A DNA stretch of 64,000 nt, from the NCBI GenBank assembly GCA_014859445.1, contig JACUUC010000013.1, positions 19,048-83,047 of the forward strand, written 5' to 3'. This document shows positions 28,067 to 36,707 of this stretch, piece by piece (position 1 is the first letter of the stretch; each line of letters starts with the position of its first letter). Both the position numbers and the translations under genes were made by a program. Source of the DNA: Bacterioplanes sp. (lineage in GTDB: Bacteria; Pseudomonadota; Gammaproteobacteria; Pseudomonadales; Oceanobacteraceae). The notes below the pieces were generated by a model. It saw nothing but the letters and a program-made list of their open reading frames with translations, was not told the DNA's origin and searched no databases.

Positions 28067-29296
28067 CTAAAGTAAGAACAGTTTGGCTTTTTCAAGGCCG
28101 ACAAACAACGCATCGACCTCGGCCAAGGTGTTGTAGAAGGTCAAGGAGGCACGAACGCTACCCGGAATGCCCATTTGCGCCATGATGGGCATGGCACAAT
28201 GGTGGCCGGTACGAACGGCAATGCCTTGTTGATCGAGTAGCGTACCGACATCGGCGGGGTGTGCACCGTCGAGTAAAAATCCGAAGATGCTGGCTTTATG
28301 CGCTGCTTGACCGATTTCACGAATACCGCCCAGGGCGCTGGCGGCTTGTTGACAACGCTGTAGCAGGGCGTCTTCGTGTTTCGCCAGTGCCACACGATCG
28401 AGAGTGGCCAGATAGTCGATGGCAGCCGCCAAACCAATGGCGCCGGCAATGTTCGGTGTGCCCGCTTCAAACTTATAAGGTAAAACGTTATAGGTGGTTT
28501 TACTGAAACTGACGTGTTCGATCATTTCACCACCGCCTTGATAGGGCGGCATGGCGTTCAGTAGCTCGGCTTTGCCATACAGTGCACCGATACCGGTTGG
28601 GGCGAACAGCTTGTGTCCCGAAAAGACAAAGAAATCGACATCCAGTGCTTGTACGTCAATGGCCCAATGCGCGACCGACTGAGCCCCATCAATCAGCACT
28701 TTCGCGCCAATGGCGTGGGCTTTGTTGATCACGTGTTCAATTGGGTTGATGGTGCCCAGCGCGTTGGAGACATGAATCAATGACACCAGCTTTACGCGTT
28801 CGTTGAGTAATGCGTCGAATGCGTCAAGGTCAAGTACGCCCTCGTTCGAGACCGGAATCACCACTAACTCAGCACCTTGCTGTTCGCACAGCATTTGCCA
28901 AGGAACAATGTTCGAGTGATGTTCCATGGCGGAAATCAGAATTTGATCGCCTTGCTGGAGGTTGGCGCGTCCCCACGTTGACGCGACTAAGTTTATGCCT
29001 TCGGTGGTGCCACGGGTCCAGACAATTTCTTCGGCATGGGCAGCGTTTAGAAACTGCTGAACCGTACGTCGTGCGTTTTCAAAGCGTGCGGTTGCACGAT
29101 CACTCAGGGTATGAGCACCACGATGTACGTTGGAGTTATCGTGCTGGTAATAGTAACTCAAGGCATCGATCACGGCTTGTGGCTTGTGCGTGGTGGCGCC
29201 GTTGTCGAGATAGATCAAGGGTTTGCCATTCACGTGTTGATTCAGTGCCGGAAAATCCGCGCGAATCTGTTCAATATCGGCAATTAACGACGTCAT
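28067..29296 (-). CDS. sufS: Cysteine desulfurase SufS
   Basis: A 409-residue group II cysteine desulfurase (PLP enzyme) that provides sulfur for the SufBCD scaffold. The N terminus IRADFPALNQHVNGKPLIYLDNGATTHKP is typical. The PLP lysine lies in FFVFSGHKLFAPTGIG, and the catalytic Cys region is VRTGHHCAMPIM. It starts 4 bp after the sufD stop. The operon contains no sufE or sufU partner, which in other bacteria activates SufS; such a partner may lie elsewhere in the genome. Confidence 0.95.
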   Translation of the reverse strand: MTSLIADIEQIRADFPALNQHVNGKPLIYLDNGATTHKPQAVIDALSYYYQHDNSNVHRGAHTLSDRATARFENARRTVQQFLNAAHAEEIVWTRGTTEGINLVASTWGRANLQQGDQILISAMEHHSNIVPWQMLCEQQGAELVVIPVSNEGVLDLDAFDALLNERVKLVSLIHVSNALGTINPIEHVINKAHAIGAKVLIDGAQSVAHWAIDVQALDVDFFVFSGHKLFAPTGIGALYGKAELLNAMPPYQGGGEMIEHVSFSKTTYNVLPYKFEAGTPNIAGAIGLAAAIDYLATLDRVALAKHEDALLQRCQQAASALGGIREIGQAAHKASIFGFLLDGAHPADVGTLLDQQGIAVRTGHHCAMPIMAQMGIPGSVRASLTFYNTLAEVDALFVGLEKAKLFLL

Positions 29297-29300
29297 ACAG

Positions 29301-30611
29301 TTAGCCTATGTCATGCGTTAAAGAGGAGTCTCGATCAAAACGCGTTGCCAGCATTGGGCGCAGTAAGTTGCGCACGGCTTCGTCGGGCAGTTGTTCGATC
29401 AACTCATTGATAAAACCAAAGCTAAGCATAACTTCGGCATCGGCTTTGCTGATGCCACGGCTTTGTAGATAAAACATCGCTTTGTTATCCAACTGAGCGA
29501 CGGTGGCACCGTGTGCGCATTTGACGTCGTCAGCGTAAATTTCCAATTCGGGTTTGGTGAAAATTTCAGCACCTGGTGTGAGCAGCAGATTCTTATTACT
29601 TAATTCCGCTAAGGTTTTTTGCGCATGCGGATGAATATGAATACGACCATTAAATACGGCTTTAGCTTGGTCGTTCATGATGCCACGAAAGACTTCATTG
29701 CTGGTGCAATGGGCTGCACGATGCTCAATGCACGTATGAAAATCGATCAATTCGTCGTGCTGCGGTACGTAAATACCATCGAGCTGGCAATGCGAGCCAC
29801 CTTGATTGTGGTGTACCACCAAATCGTTGCGACATAGGGTTGAACCAAAACCGGCATGGAAACCGTGATAACGTGCATCGCGCTGTAGGTCTACGTGGCA
29901 GCTGCCTATGTGCTGGGCTGAAGAATGCATGGTTTGCAGACGATAATGCTGCAATTGCGCATTGTCGTTGATGACGATTTCGGTGACGGCATTGGTCACG
30001 CTGTTTTGCTCAGACAGGTCGGAGCCGTAGTGTTCAACGATGGCGGCTTGCGCGTGGCGTTCTAGCACCACTAATAATCGTGCGAACACAGTAAATGGCT
30101 TGGCCTCAGAGGTGGTTAACCAACTGATTTGTAATAACGGCTGATGGTCACGAATGTGCAGTAAAACACCGTCGGAAAGTGCGGCATCATTGAGGTCGGT
30201 AAACAGATTCGGGCTTTCGCTTTGTTGCGCGACGTGCCCTAAGTGTTGTGCGATCAGAGCTTGCTGTTCGGCATTGGCTTCGCTGAATAAAGTCACAGCG
30301 GCCAAGGCCGAAGCGCTGGAATGCTGTTTGTCCAGAATGCCGTTGACGAACACAAGGCGATGATCGTGTAGGCCGTCGATGCGTGCAAACGCTACTAGCG
30401 GGTTGGTATAGGTGACAGGCTGGCCACATTGCTGCGGTGCTAAGCGTGTTAGCGCAGTTAGCGGTGTGTATTTCCAGGCTTCGGTTTTGCGAGTCGGTAG
30501 GGCGGCAGTACGAAAAGCATCGGCCCCGCGCTGATTAAATGCTGTCAACCAGGGCAGTTTCACTGTGCTGGCGGCTAACTCGCTCTGTTGATGTTGAAAC
30601 AACTCAGGCAT
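29301..30611 (-). CDS. sufD: Fe-S assembly scaffold component SufD
   Basis: A 436-residue SufD protein, part of the SufBC2D scaffold in the cytosol. Family features are LPTRKTEAWKYTPLT near the N terminus and the beta-helix core ending in VFNGRIHIHPHAQKTLAELSNKNLLL, EIYADDVKCAHGATVAQL and FYLQSRGISKADAEVMLSFGFI. The conserved Cys/His of the latter segment (CAHG) is present. The start overlaps the sufC stop by one base (TAATG). Confidence 0.95.
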   Translation of the reverse strand: MPELFQHQQSELAASTVKLPWLTAFNQRGADAFRTAALPTRKTEAWKYTPLTALTRLAPQQCGQPVTYTNPLVAFARIDGLHDHRLVFVNGILDKQHSSASALAAVTLFSEANAEQQALIAQHLGHVAQQSESPNLFTDLNDAALSDGVLLHIRDHQPLLQISWLTTSEAKPFTVFARLLVVLERHAQAAIVEHYGSDLSEQNSVTNAVTEIVINDNAQLQHYRLQTMHSSAQHIGSCHVDLQRDARYHGFHAGFGSTLCRNDLVVHHNQGGSHCQLDGIYVPQHDELIDFHTCIEHRAAHCTSNEVFRGIMNDQAKAVFNGRIHIHPHAQKTLAELSNKNLLLTPGAEIFTKPELEIYADDVKCAHGATVAQLDNKAMFYLQSRGISKADAEVMLSFGFINELIEQLPDEAVRNLLRPMLATRFDRDSSLTHDIG

Positions 30612-31366
30612 TACGCATCTCCTGTGCCATTTTCTAACCAGCCGTAGCCTTTTTCTTCCAGTTCTAAGGCCAATTCTTTACCACCACTTTTGACAATTTT
30701 GCCATTGGCCAGTACGTGCACAAAGTCGGGCACGATGTAATCAAGTAGGCGCTGATAGTGGGTGACGATAATAAAGCTGCGGTTCGGGTCGCGCATGGCG
30801 TTGACGCCTTCGGCAACCACTTGCAGAGCATCAATGTCGAGGCCAGAGTCGGTCTCGTCGAGAATGCACAACGATGGTTCAAGCAGCATCATTTGCATGA
30901 GTTCGTTACGTTTTTTCTCGCCACCGGAAAAGCCTTCGTTCACGCCACGCTTTAAAAAACTTTGGTCGAGATTGACGGCTTTGATTTTTTCACGCGCTAG
31001 CTTTAAAAACTGTACTGAGTCGAGAGGCTCTTTGCCTTGTTGGCTACGCACGGCATCGACAGACGCTTTCAGGAACTCGAGATTCGATACTCCAGGAATT
31101 TCTACCGGGTATTGGAACGCCAAAAATAAGCCAGCACGTGCTCGTTCTTCCGCCTCTAAATCGAGTAGATCTTGACCATGAAATACGACACTACCGTCGG
31201 TCACTTCATAACCTTCACGACCGGCTAACACGTTGCCTAGGGTACTTTTGCCTGCGCCGTTTGGGCCCATGATGGCGTGTACTTCTCCTGGGTTGATGGT
31301 CAGGTTTAGTCCTTTCAGAATTTGCTTGTCTTCAACGTTGGCGTGCAAGTTGTTAATGCTGATCAT
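30611..31366 (-). CDS. sufC: Fe-S assembly ATPase SufC
   Basis: A 251-residue ABC-type ATPase that drives conformational change of the SufBCD scaffold. ATG 31366 follows AGGTAA and gives the normal start MISINNLHANVEDKQILKG; the frame is open further upstream but has no support. Walker A is GPNGAGKSTLG, the signature motif is EGFSGGEKKRNE, Walker B is CILDETDSGLDID and the H-loop is IIVTHY. A 91-bp gap to sufB contains a hairpin but no gene. Confidence 0.96.
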   Translation of the reverse strand: MISINNLHANVEDKQILKGLNLTINPGEVHAIMGPNGAGKSTLGNVLAGREGYEVTDGSVVFHGQDLLDLEAEERARAGLFLAFQYPVEIPGVSNLEFLKASVDAVRSQQGKEPLDSVQFLKLAREKIKAVNLDQSFLKRGVNEGFSGGEKKRNELMQMMLLEPSLCILDETDSGLDIDALQVVAEGVNAMRDPNRSFIIVTHYQRLLDYIVPDFVHVLANGKIVKSGGKELALELEEKGYGWLENGTGDA

Positions 31367-31397
31367 GGGGTTACCTATTTCAAATTTGTCGTCATCG

Positions 31398-31427
31398 CGT
31401 GTCGACATCCAGCTAGGCTGCGACACG
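31398..31427 (-). other. Hairpin in the sufB-sufC spacer
   Basis: CGTGTCG pairs with CGACACG across 16 nt that can form a short inner stem (CAGC-CTA-GCTG). There is no U-tract after it, so it does not look like a terminator; it may set transcript stability or processing between sufB and sufC. The rest of the 91-bp spacer shows nothing clear. Confidence 0.35.
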
Positions 31428-31457
31428 TTTTGTATTCATAATGTTGAGCACAGGGCA

Positions 31458-32939
31458 TTAGCCCACAGAGCCTTCCAAAGACACTTCCAGCAGCTTTCCG
31501 GCTTCGACGGCAAACTCCATGGGCAGTTCTTTAAAGACTTCTTTGCAGAAACCATTGACGATCATGGACACGGCTTTTTCCGTGTCGATGCCGCGTTGAC
31601 GGCATAGGAATAGTTGATCGTCACTGACGGTGGACGTCGTGGCTTCGTGCTCGACCACGGCTGATGGGTGTTTGCTTTCGATGTAAGGAAACGTATGCGC
31701 AGCGCATTGATTACCAATCAGCAGAGAGTCGCACTGGGTGTAATTGCGCGCACCCGCAGCGCCAGGGTTCATGCGTACCAAACCTCGATAGGCGTTTTGG
31801 CTTTTACCCGCCGAAATGCCTTTAGAGATGATGGTGGATTTGGTGTTTTTGCCCAAATGGATCATCTTGGTGCCAGTGTCGGCTTGTTGATAATTGTTGG
31901 TCAGTGCCACGGAGTAGAATTCACCGACCGCATTGTCGCCTTTCAGTACGCAGCTGGGGTATTTCCAAGTGACGGCAGAACCTGTTTCTACTTGTGTCCA
32001 ACTGATTTTGGCGTTGGTGTGTGCCACTGCGCGTTTGGTCACAAAGTTATAAATGCCACCTTTGCCGTCGGCGTCACCGGGATACCAGTTCTGCACGGTG
32101 CTGTATTTGATTTCGGCATTATCGAGCACCACTAATTCAACCACGGCGGCATGCAATTGGTTTTCATCGCGCATAGGCGCTGTACAGCCTTCGAGATAGC
32201 TCACATAGCTGCCTTCGTCGGCAATAATGAGAGTGCGTTCAAACTGTCCGGTTTTGGCTTCGTTAATGCGGAAGTAGGTCGACAATTCCATTGGGCAGCG
32301 TACCCCTTTCGGGATGTACACAAACGACCCATCGGAAAATACCGCTGAGTTCAATGCGGCGTAGTAGTTGTCGCGTTGAGGCACCACAGAGCCTAGGTAT
32401 TTTTTAACCAATTCCGGGTGAGCGTGTACGGCTTCGGAAATGGGCATGAAAATAACGCCGGCTTCAGCCAAGGTTTCGCGAAAGGTGGTGGCAACGGAAA
32501 CTGAATCGAATACGGCATCGACGGCAATGCCCGCCAAGGCCATTTGCTCGTGCAGAGGAATGCCCAACTTATCGTATACACGCAACAGCTCTGGATCGAT
32601 TTCATCGAGACTTTTGGGGCCGTCTGCCATGCTTTTGGGGGCTGAATAATACGACAGAGCTTGGAAGTCGATTTCAGGGTAATGGACATGTGCCCAGGTG
32701 GGTTCCTTCATGTCTTGCCATGCGCGAAATGCTTTCAAGCGCCATTCGGTAAGCCATTCGGGCTCGCCTTTTTTATTGGAAATAAAGCGGACAACGTCTT
32801 CGTCCAAGCCTGGGGCTAAGGTGTCCGATTCGATGTCGGAGACGAAACCGGCTTGGTACTCTTTATTGATGCGACGATCAATCTCGGCGTCTTTGCCTTC
32901 CAGTACAACGTCAGCGCGTTCGATATTCACATTGGTCAT
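31458..32939 (-). CDS. sufB: Fe-S assembly scaffold protein SufB
   Basis: A 493-residue SufB protein, the main cluster-building scaffold. ATG 32939 gives [11 protein letters not shown] and a length equal to E. coli SufB (495); a second ATG lies five codons upstream at 32954. Core motifs are [52 protein letters not shown] with the Cys of the family, [20 protein letters not shown], and [21 protein letters not shown]. It is the first gene of sufBCDSA-sufT and is divergent from the Rrf2 regulator. Confidence 0.96.
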   Translation of the reverse strand: MTNVNIERADVVLEGKDAEIDRRINKEYQAGFVSDIESDTLAPGLDEDVVRFISNKKGEPEWLTEWRLKAFRAWQDMKEPTWAHVHYPEIDFQALSYYSAPKSMADGPKSLDEIDPELLRVYDKLGIPLHEQMALAGIAVDAVFDSVSVATTFRETLAEAGVIFMPISEAVHAHPELVKKYLGSVVPQRDNYYAALNSAVFSDGSFVYIPKGVRCPMELSTYFRINEAKTGQFERTLIIADEGSYVSYLEGCTAPMRDENQLHAAVVELVVLDNAEIKYSTVQNWYPGDADGKGGIYNFVTKRAVAHTNAKISWTQVETGSAVTWKYPSCVLKGDNAVGEFYSVALTNNYQQADTGTKMIHLGKNTKSTIISKGISAGKSQNAYRGLVRMNPGAAGARNYTQCDSLLIGNQCAAHTFPYIESKHPSAVVEHEATTSTVSDDQLFLCRQRGIDTEKAVSMIVNGFCKEVFKELPMEFAVEAGKLLEVSLEGSVG

Positions 32940-33013
32940 GGCGGTGTCTCTCATTCGTGCTTGGTCATCCTTGGGGCAGCGCGGTGGTTGAGCGGTGGTT
33001 TCCTGCCCTCTGC

Positions 33014-33038
33014 AATACTGAGTATTTTACTCGGGTAT
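33014..33038. promoter_or_regulatory. IscR/Rrf2-type operator candidate between suf operon and regulator
   Basis: The 25-mer AATACTGAGTATTTTACTCGGGTAT resembles the IscR type 1 site (ATASYYGACTRWWWYAGTCRRSTAT), matching about 20 of 25 positions; the two central differences (G at 9, C at 17) are symmetric, as expected of a dyad with shifted preference. It lies in the 218-bp divergent region between sufB and the Rrf2 gene, so one site could govern both. A further short dyad, TACCA-CAA-TGGTA (33048-33060), lies ten bases away. Confidence 0.5.
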
Positions 33039-33157
33039 ATTAAAGATTACCACAATGGTATGCTTTATTTTTTCGATAAGAGCGGAAAAATTCGTGCTAA
33101 ATCAATGTATTGAGAATCGTTCGCATTTTTCTGAAACCGCTGTGTGCGGAGGTGTTT

Positions 33158-33634
33158 GTGCTGCGTATTAGTAAATTGACCGATTACGGCATTGTTGTTC
33201 TGGATCAGTTGGCACAGGTTGGTGCGGTGAAATTGTCGGCGGATGATGTGGCGCAGCGGACGGGCTTGGCCATGCCGACGGTGCGTAAAGTGATGAAGTC
33301 GTTGGTGGATGCCGGCTTGGTATTGGCGCAACGAGGTGCCAAGGGAGGCTATCGTTTGGCGAAAGCACCTCACCAAGTGCGCGTACTGGATGTGGTTGAG
33401 GCATTCGAAGGGCCGGTGTCCTTGACGGAATGCAGTACTGAAACGCATCGTTGCGATATTACCGCACACTGTTCTTTGTCGAGTAGTTGGGGGGGGATTA
33501 ATCAGCTATTAATGAAGGTATTGGCGCGTGTGACGCTGGATGATGTGCGTACACCGGCGTTGCAGGATCAGCTGTATCGAGATTTGGTCCCTTTATCATC
33601 GCGTATTCAGCTACTGAATATTGATGATGAGTAG
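33158..33634 (+). CDS. Rrf2-family Fe-S-responsive regulator of the SUF system
   Basis: A 158-residue Rrf2 winged-helix transcription factor related to IscR and to the SUF-linked regulators of gammaproteobacteria. GTG 33158 follows GGAGG with a five-base spacing and yields MLRISKLTDYGIVVLDQLA; an upstream TTG in the same frame is less likely. The helix-turn-helix is in LSADDVAQRTGLAMPTVRKVMKSLVDAGLV and the wing is GAKGGYRLAK. Three cysteines in ECSTETHRCDITAHC correspond to the Fe-S-ligating cluster of IscR. Divergence from sufB and the shared operator suggest it represses or tunes the suf operon according to cluster status. Confidence 0.9.
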   Translation: MLRISKLTDYGIVVLDQLAQVGAVKLSADDVAQRTGLAMPTVRKVMKSLVDAGLVLAQRGAKGGYRLAKAPHQVRVLDVVEAFEGPVSLTECSTETHRCDITAHCSLSSSWGGINQLLMKVLARVTLDDVRTPALQDQLYRDLVPLSSRIQLLNIDDE

Positions 33635-33788
33635 CATGTGGCTTGATGTGGGCTCTGTGACTTTGTGGTCTGGGCGGTTTCTGTGGTCTTGCTGGGTCTG
33701 GTTGGCGATTTTCTGGCGTAAAATGGCGTTGTTGTTTGGGTTGTAACTGACCAAAATTGTCACTAATGGCTTTTTTTGGTACTTAGTT

Positions 33789-34427
33789 ATGCCTTTCTTA
33801 CGGTTCTTATTCTCTTTTTGTTTCCTCATGTCGGTGTATATGCCAGTGCATGCTTTGGAATTGCGTGGTGTGGGGTCGTTTGAGACTCTCGGCAGTGCGT
33901 GGTTTTTAGTGGCGATGTACACGGATTTATCGGGTGCCTCTCGTCCTGAGGTGGATGCCGAGCGTGGTTTGCAGGATGTCCATAAACTGGAGTTACGCGT
34001 TGTCGCTCCGACGATCTCCGTGCGACGTTTTGAGCAGCTCTGGTTGGATGCGTTGTCCATTGCCTTGCCTGCGGAAGTGCGGCAAGACTTGCAATCGGAT
34101 ATGGGGCAGTTCTTAGCCATCATGAGGGGACCGCTAAAGCAGCATGATCAAATATTGCTGGAGCGCTCTGGTGATGGTGTTCGTGTGTCGTTGAATTATC
34201 GTGAACATGGCCATGTCTCGGTTGCCTTCTTGGATGCCTTGGCGACCAGTTTGACGGCGCGTGTGAGTGCCGTACCGATTGCGCGTCAGGGTTTGCTGGG
34301 TATGTTATCCGATCAGGATGCGCGTCGATTGTTGGTGCAGTTTGATCAATCGGAGCCCAGTTTGCAGCGCATTAGCGAAACGGCGCGTTGGTTGAGACGA
34401 AGAGAAGTGCAGGTTTCTGGTCTGTAG
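33789..34427 (+). CDS. Secreted chalcone-isomerase-like protein
   Basis: A 212-residue protein with a signal peptide (MPFLRFLFSFCFLMSVYMPVHA). The mature part starts LELRGVGSFETLGSAWFLVAMYTDLS, which resembles the beginning of the chalcone-isomerase-like domain found in many secreted gammaproteobacterial proteins, with the usual strand pattern thereafter. Such proteins are not known to act on flavonoids; the fold is shared with fatty-acid-binding proteins. The gene stands between the Rrf2 regulator and tcdA, all on the plus strand, with a T/G-rich 154-bp region before it in which I see no clear motif. Confidence 0.55.
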   Translation: MPFLRFLFSFCFLMSVYMPVHALELRGVGSFETLGSAWFLVAMYTDLSGASRPEVDAERGLQDVHKLELRVVAPTISVRRFEQLWLDALSIALPAEVRQDLQSDMGQFLAIMRGPLKQHDQILLERSGDGVRVSLNYREHGHVSVAFLDALATSLTARVSAVPIARQGLLGMLSDQDARRLLVQFDQSEPSLQRISETARWLRRREVQVSGL

Positions 34428-34451
34428 GGTTATACTGGCATCCTTTTTTTG

Positions 34452-35264
34452 ATGGGTGTTGGTGCTGTTGTGTCGTTAGGATATCTGGATCGTTTTGCTG
34501 GGATTGGTCGCTTGTACGGCACCGCTGGCTTGCAGCGTTTACAGGCCGCGCATGTGTGCGTTGTTGGTATCGGAGGTGTGGGTAGTTGGGCTGCTGAGGC
34601 GTTAGCTCGTTCTGGTGTGGGGGCAATCACCCTTATCGATATGGATGATGTCTGTATTACCAATAGCAATCGCCAATTGCCCGCCATGACGTCAACCGTA
34701 GGGCAATTGAAGGTTGAGGTGATGGCGCAGCGTATTCTGGATATTAATCCGGAGTGTCGTGTTCATCCGCTAATGGATTTTGTCACGATGCAAAATCTTG
34801 AGCAGTTGATAACGACGCAGTTTGATTATGTCGTGGACTGCATTGACAGTGTTAAAAACAAGGCGGCTTTGCTGGCGCACTGTAAGCGTCGTAAAATTCG
34901 GGTGGTTACCACCGGTGCGGCGGGTGGACAGATGGACCCCACACAAATTCAAGTGGCGGATTTGAATAAAACCACCAATGACCCATTAGCGCGTAAAGTA
35001 CGTTCTATTTTGCGTCGAGATTATCAGTTTTCACGCAACCCCAGTCGCAATTATTCCATCCCGTGTGTGTTTTCTACCGAGCAGTTGTCCTATCCGCAAC
35101 CGAATGGTGAAGTGGGGCAGGCTAAGTCGTTCACGGGTGATAGCACGAGACTGGACTGTGCTTCGGGCTTCGGTGCCGTCACCATGGTGACGGCTACCTT
35201 TGGATTTGTGGCAGCGGCCAGGGTGGTTAAGCGCATTGCCGCTGATGCCGGTCGCAAAGGCTAG
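34452..35264 (+). CDS. tcdA: tRNA cyclic N6-threonylcarbamoyladenosine synthase TcdA (E1-like)
   Basis: A 270-residue ThiF/E1-like enzyme (CsdL/TcdA) that dehydrates t6A37 of tRNA to the cyclic form using ATP. The nucleotide-binding motif is VVGIGGVGSWAAEALARSGVG, followed by TLIDMDDVCITNSNRQLPA, VMAQRILDINPECRV and DYVVDCIDSVKNKAAL. The start is uncertain: ATG 34452 (after TTG 34449) or GTG 34470; none has a strong ribosome site. It meets ndpA tail to tail with a 3-bp gap. A CsdA/CsdE sulfur-donor pair, often beside it in enterics, is absent here. Confidence 0.92.
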   Translation: MGVGAVVSLGYLDRFAGIGRLYGTAGLQRLQAAHVCVVGIGGVGSWAAEALARSGVGAITLIDMDDVCITNSNRQLPAMTSTVGQLKVEVMAQRILDINPECRVHPLMDFVTMQNLEQLITTQFDYVVDCIDSVKNKAALLAHCKRRKIRVVTTGAAGGQMDPTQIQVADLNKTTNDPLARKVRSILRRDYQFSRNPSRNYSIPCVFSTEQLSYPQPNGEVGQAKSFTGDSTRLDCASGFGAVTMVTATFGFVAAARVVKRIAADAGRKG

Positions 35265-35267
35265 TCA

Positions 35268-36371
35268 TTATTGCCCTTTTAGCTGTTTTAACAAACTTTC
35301 GGGAAGTTTGTGCAGAGTTAGGGTGTTTTTGTGACCATCAAATACCACGTCGCTATCGAGCAGACTGGCGGAAAAGCTGATGCTTAAGTCCTTGTGTTTG
35401 CCGCTGTAGCGAATGTAGTTGCGCAGTTTTTTGCGATCAGGGATGAGCTCGGTTTTGACGCTGTCTGTCGCGCTTGATGGCAAACCTATGTCGTTTTTTT
35501 GCGCTTGGCTTAGCTCGTTACTCAGTTGCTGGCGCTGTTTTTGTTTTTCAATCACGTAATGGCTGAATGAGGCACCTGCTGGGCGTTCTTCTTGGCTTAA
35601 GGTGACTTCTTTCTCTAGGTAATGTTCTAGCTCGTTGAAATTAACGGCTTCGCCTAGGGCGTCTTGCTCTAGGCAGTAATCCACCAGCTTGCTTTTGTAT
35701 TCGTGACTTTTTTCTTGCGGCAATGCTTGGCTGTATTGTTCGACAATATCGAGAAATGCGGCGGTTTCTGCGGCGCTGTCCAGCGCATCGGTAAAGCCGA
35801 TGAATTCGGCCCATTGCTGTTGTAGCGGCTTGTCACCGCGCCCGTAGCTGAAGGTAATAAAGGGTTGGGTGTCGTCTTCTTGCCACTCGGTCAGATTGAT
35901 CATAACGCCGAAACCAGTGTTGGAAAAATCCAGATAATGGGTCTCGCTGAGGGTCATGTCGGTATTGATGGACACGCTGCTTTTCCGGCGCAGTAGAAAA
36001 CAATACATCCGATCGCTGTCGGCCAGCTGTTCGTAAATAAAGGCAAGGTAGCCTTCGACCTCCAAGTTGGTGTTGTCCAATTGATTGGCAAACTGTTGGC
36101 TAAGGCGACGAGTCAGCGACAGAAAGCTCTGTCCTTGTTGTTGCCAGTTTTGCAGTTGCGCTCGTACAAAGGTGATTTCTGGGTGAAAAACCCCATAGCG
36201 TTTTCCAGCTCGCTGAGTCAGTGTGCTTTTTAACTGGCTCAGTGTTTGTTGGTAGAAATGAGCAACAACCGCGTGTTGTAAGTCGGCTTCTTGGTCACTG
36301 CATTGCAATGTGGCGGCCGGTTCGTCGCTGCGTTTTTGAATGTGATGCGTGATGAAGTGCTGAATGGTCAT
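35268..36371 (-). CDS. ndpA: Nucleoid-associated protein NdpA (YejK family)
   Basis: A 367-residue member of the 37-kDa nucleoid-associated protein family (YejK in E. coli, NdpA in Pseudomonas). It has the family N terminus (MTIQHFITHHIQKRSDEPA) and core features FYQQTLSQLKSTLTQRAGKRYGVF, FIYEQLADSDRMYCFLLRRKSSVSI and YLDFSNTGFGVMINL. Some homologues bind nucleic acid. It appears to be transcribed alone, from within the 336-bp region shared with the reductase gene. Confidence 0.92.
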   Translation of the reverse strand: MTIQHFITHHIQKRSDEPAATLQCSDQEADLQHAVVAHFYQQTLSQLKSTLTQRAGKRYGVFHPEITFVRAQLQNWQQQGQSFLSLTRRLSQQFANQLDNTNLEVEGYLAFIYEQLADSDRMYCFLLRRKSSVSINTDMTLSETHYLDFSNTGFGVMINLTEWQEDDTQPFITFSYGRGDKPLQQQWAEFIGFTDALDSAAETAAFLDIVEQYSQALPQEKSHEYKSKLVDYCLEQDALGEAVNFNELEHYLEKEVTLSQEERPAGASFSHYVIEKQKQRQQLSNELSQAQKNDIGLPSSATDSVKTELIPDRKKLRNYIRYSGKHKDLSISFSASLLDSDVVFDGHKNTLTLHKLPESLLKQLKGQ

Positions 36372-36707
36372 GAGAAACCTTGTGGTTGGCGACTGCGCTG
36401 GTTGCTTATATTAGCATGACTCGGTTGGCCTTCCGAGTGCGTTTGACGGTGTCGGACTCAGGATCTGAATGCATAATATTTGTGACTATAAGTTGATAAT
36501 GGTGGTTTGTTTCGGTCTGTGTGTCTTTGTTTGTTTTTGTTAAGTTATTGTTTTTTATCGATTTAATGGGGTTTCTATATTTTTTTTAATCCATCTTTAC
36601 ATGTATTTGTGATTTTAAGATAGGCAATCACCGTTATTTGCCATTGGACTTAGGTGGTAGATTTGCGTACAACGCAGTCCGTATTTTGCTTTTCGTGAGG
36701 TTGTTTG
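36372..36707. promoter_or_regulatory. 336-bp divergent intergenic region, A/T-rich
   Basis: No gene fits here. The centre (about 36470-36620) is strongly A/T-rich with long T runs, as expected of a divergent promoter region. On the minus side there is an inverted repeat ACTCGG-TTGGCCTT-CCGAGT (36419-36438) and a -10-like TATAAG (on the minus strand near 36400-36405). On the plus side a perfect dyad TGCGT-ACA-ACGCA lies at 36664-36676, listed separately. Confidence 0.5.
36664..36676. promoter_or_regulatory. Dyad operator candidate before the reductase-desaturase operon
   Basis: TGCGT-ACA-ACGCA is a perfect inverted repeat (5-3-5) 31 bp before the reductase ATG. Desaturase operons in Pseudomonas are repressed by TetR-family DesT and in enterics unsaturated lipid genes are controlled by FabR; a similar regulator could bind here. 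This is inferred from position only. Confidence 0.35.
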
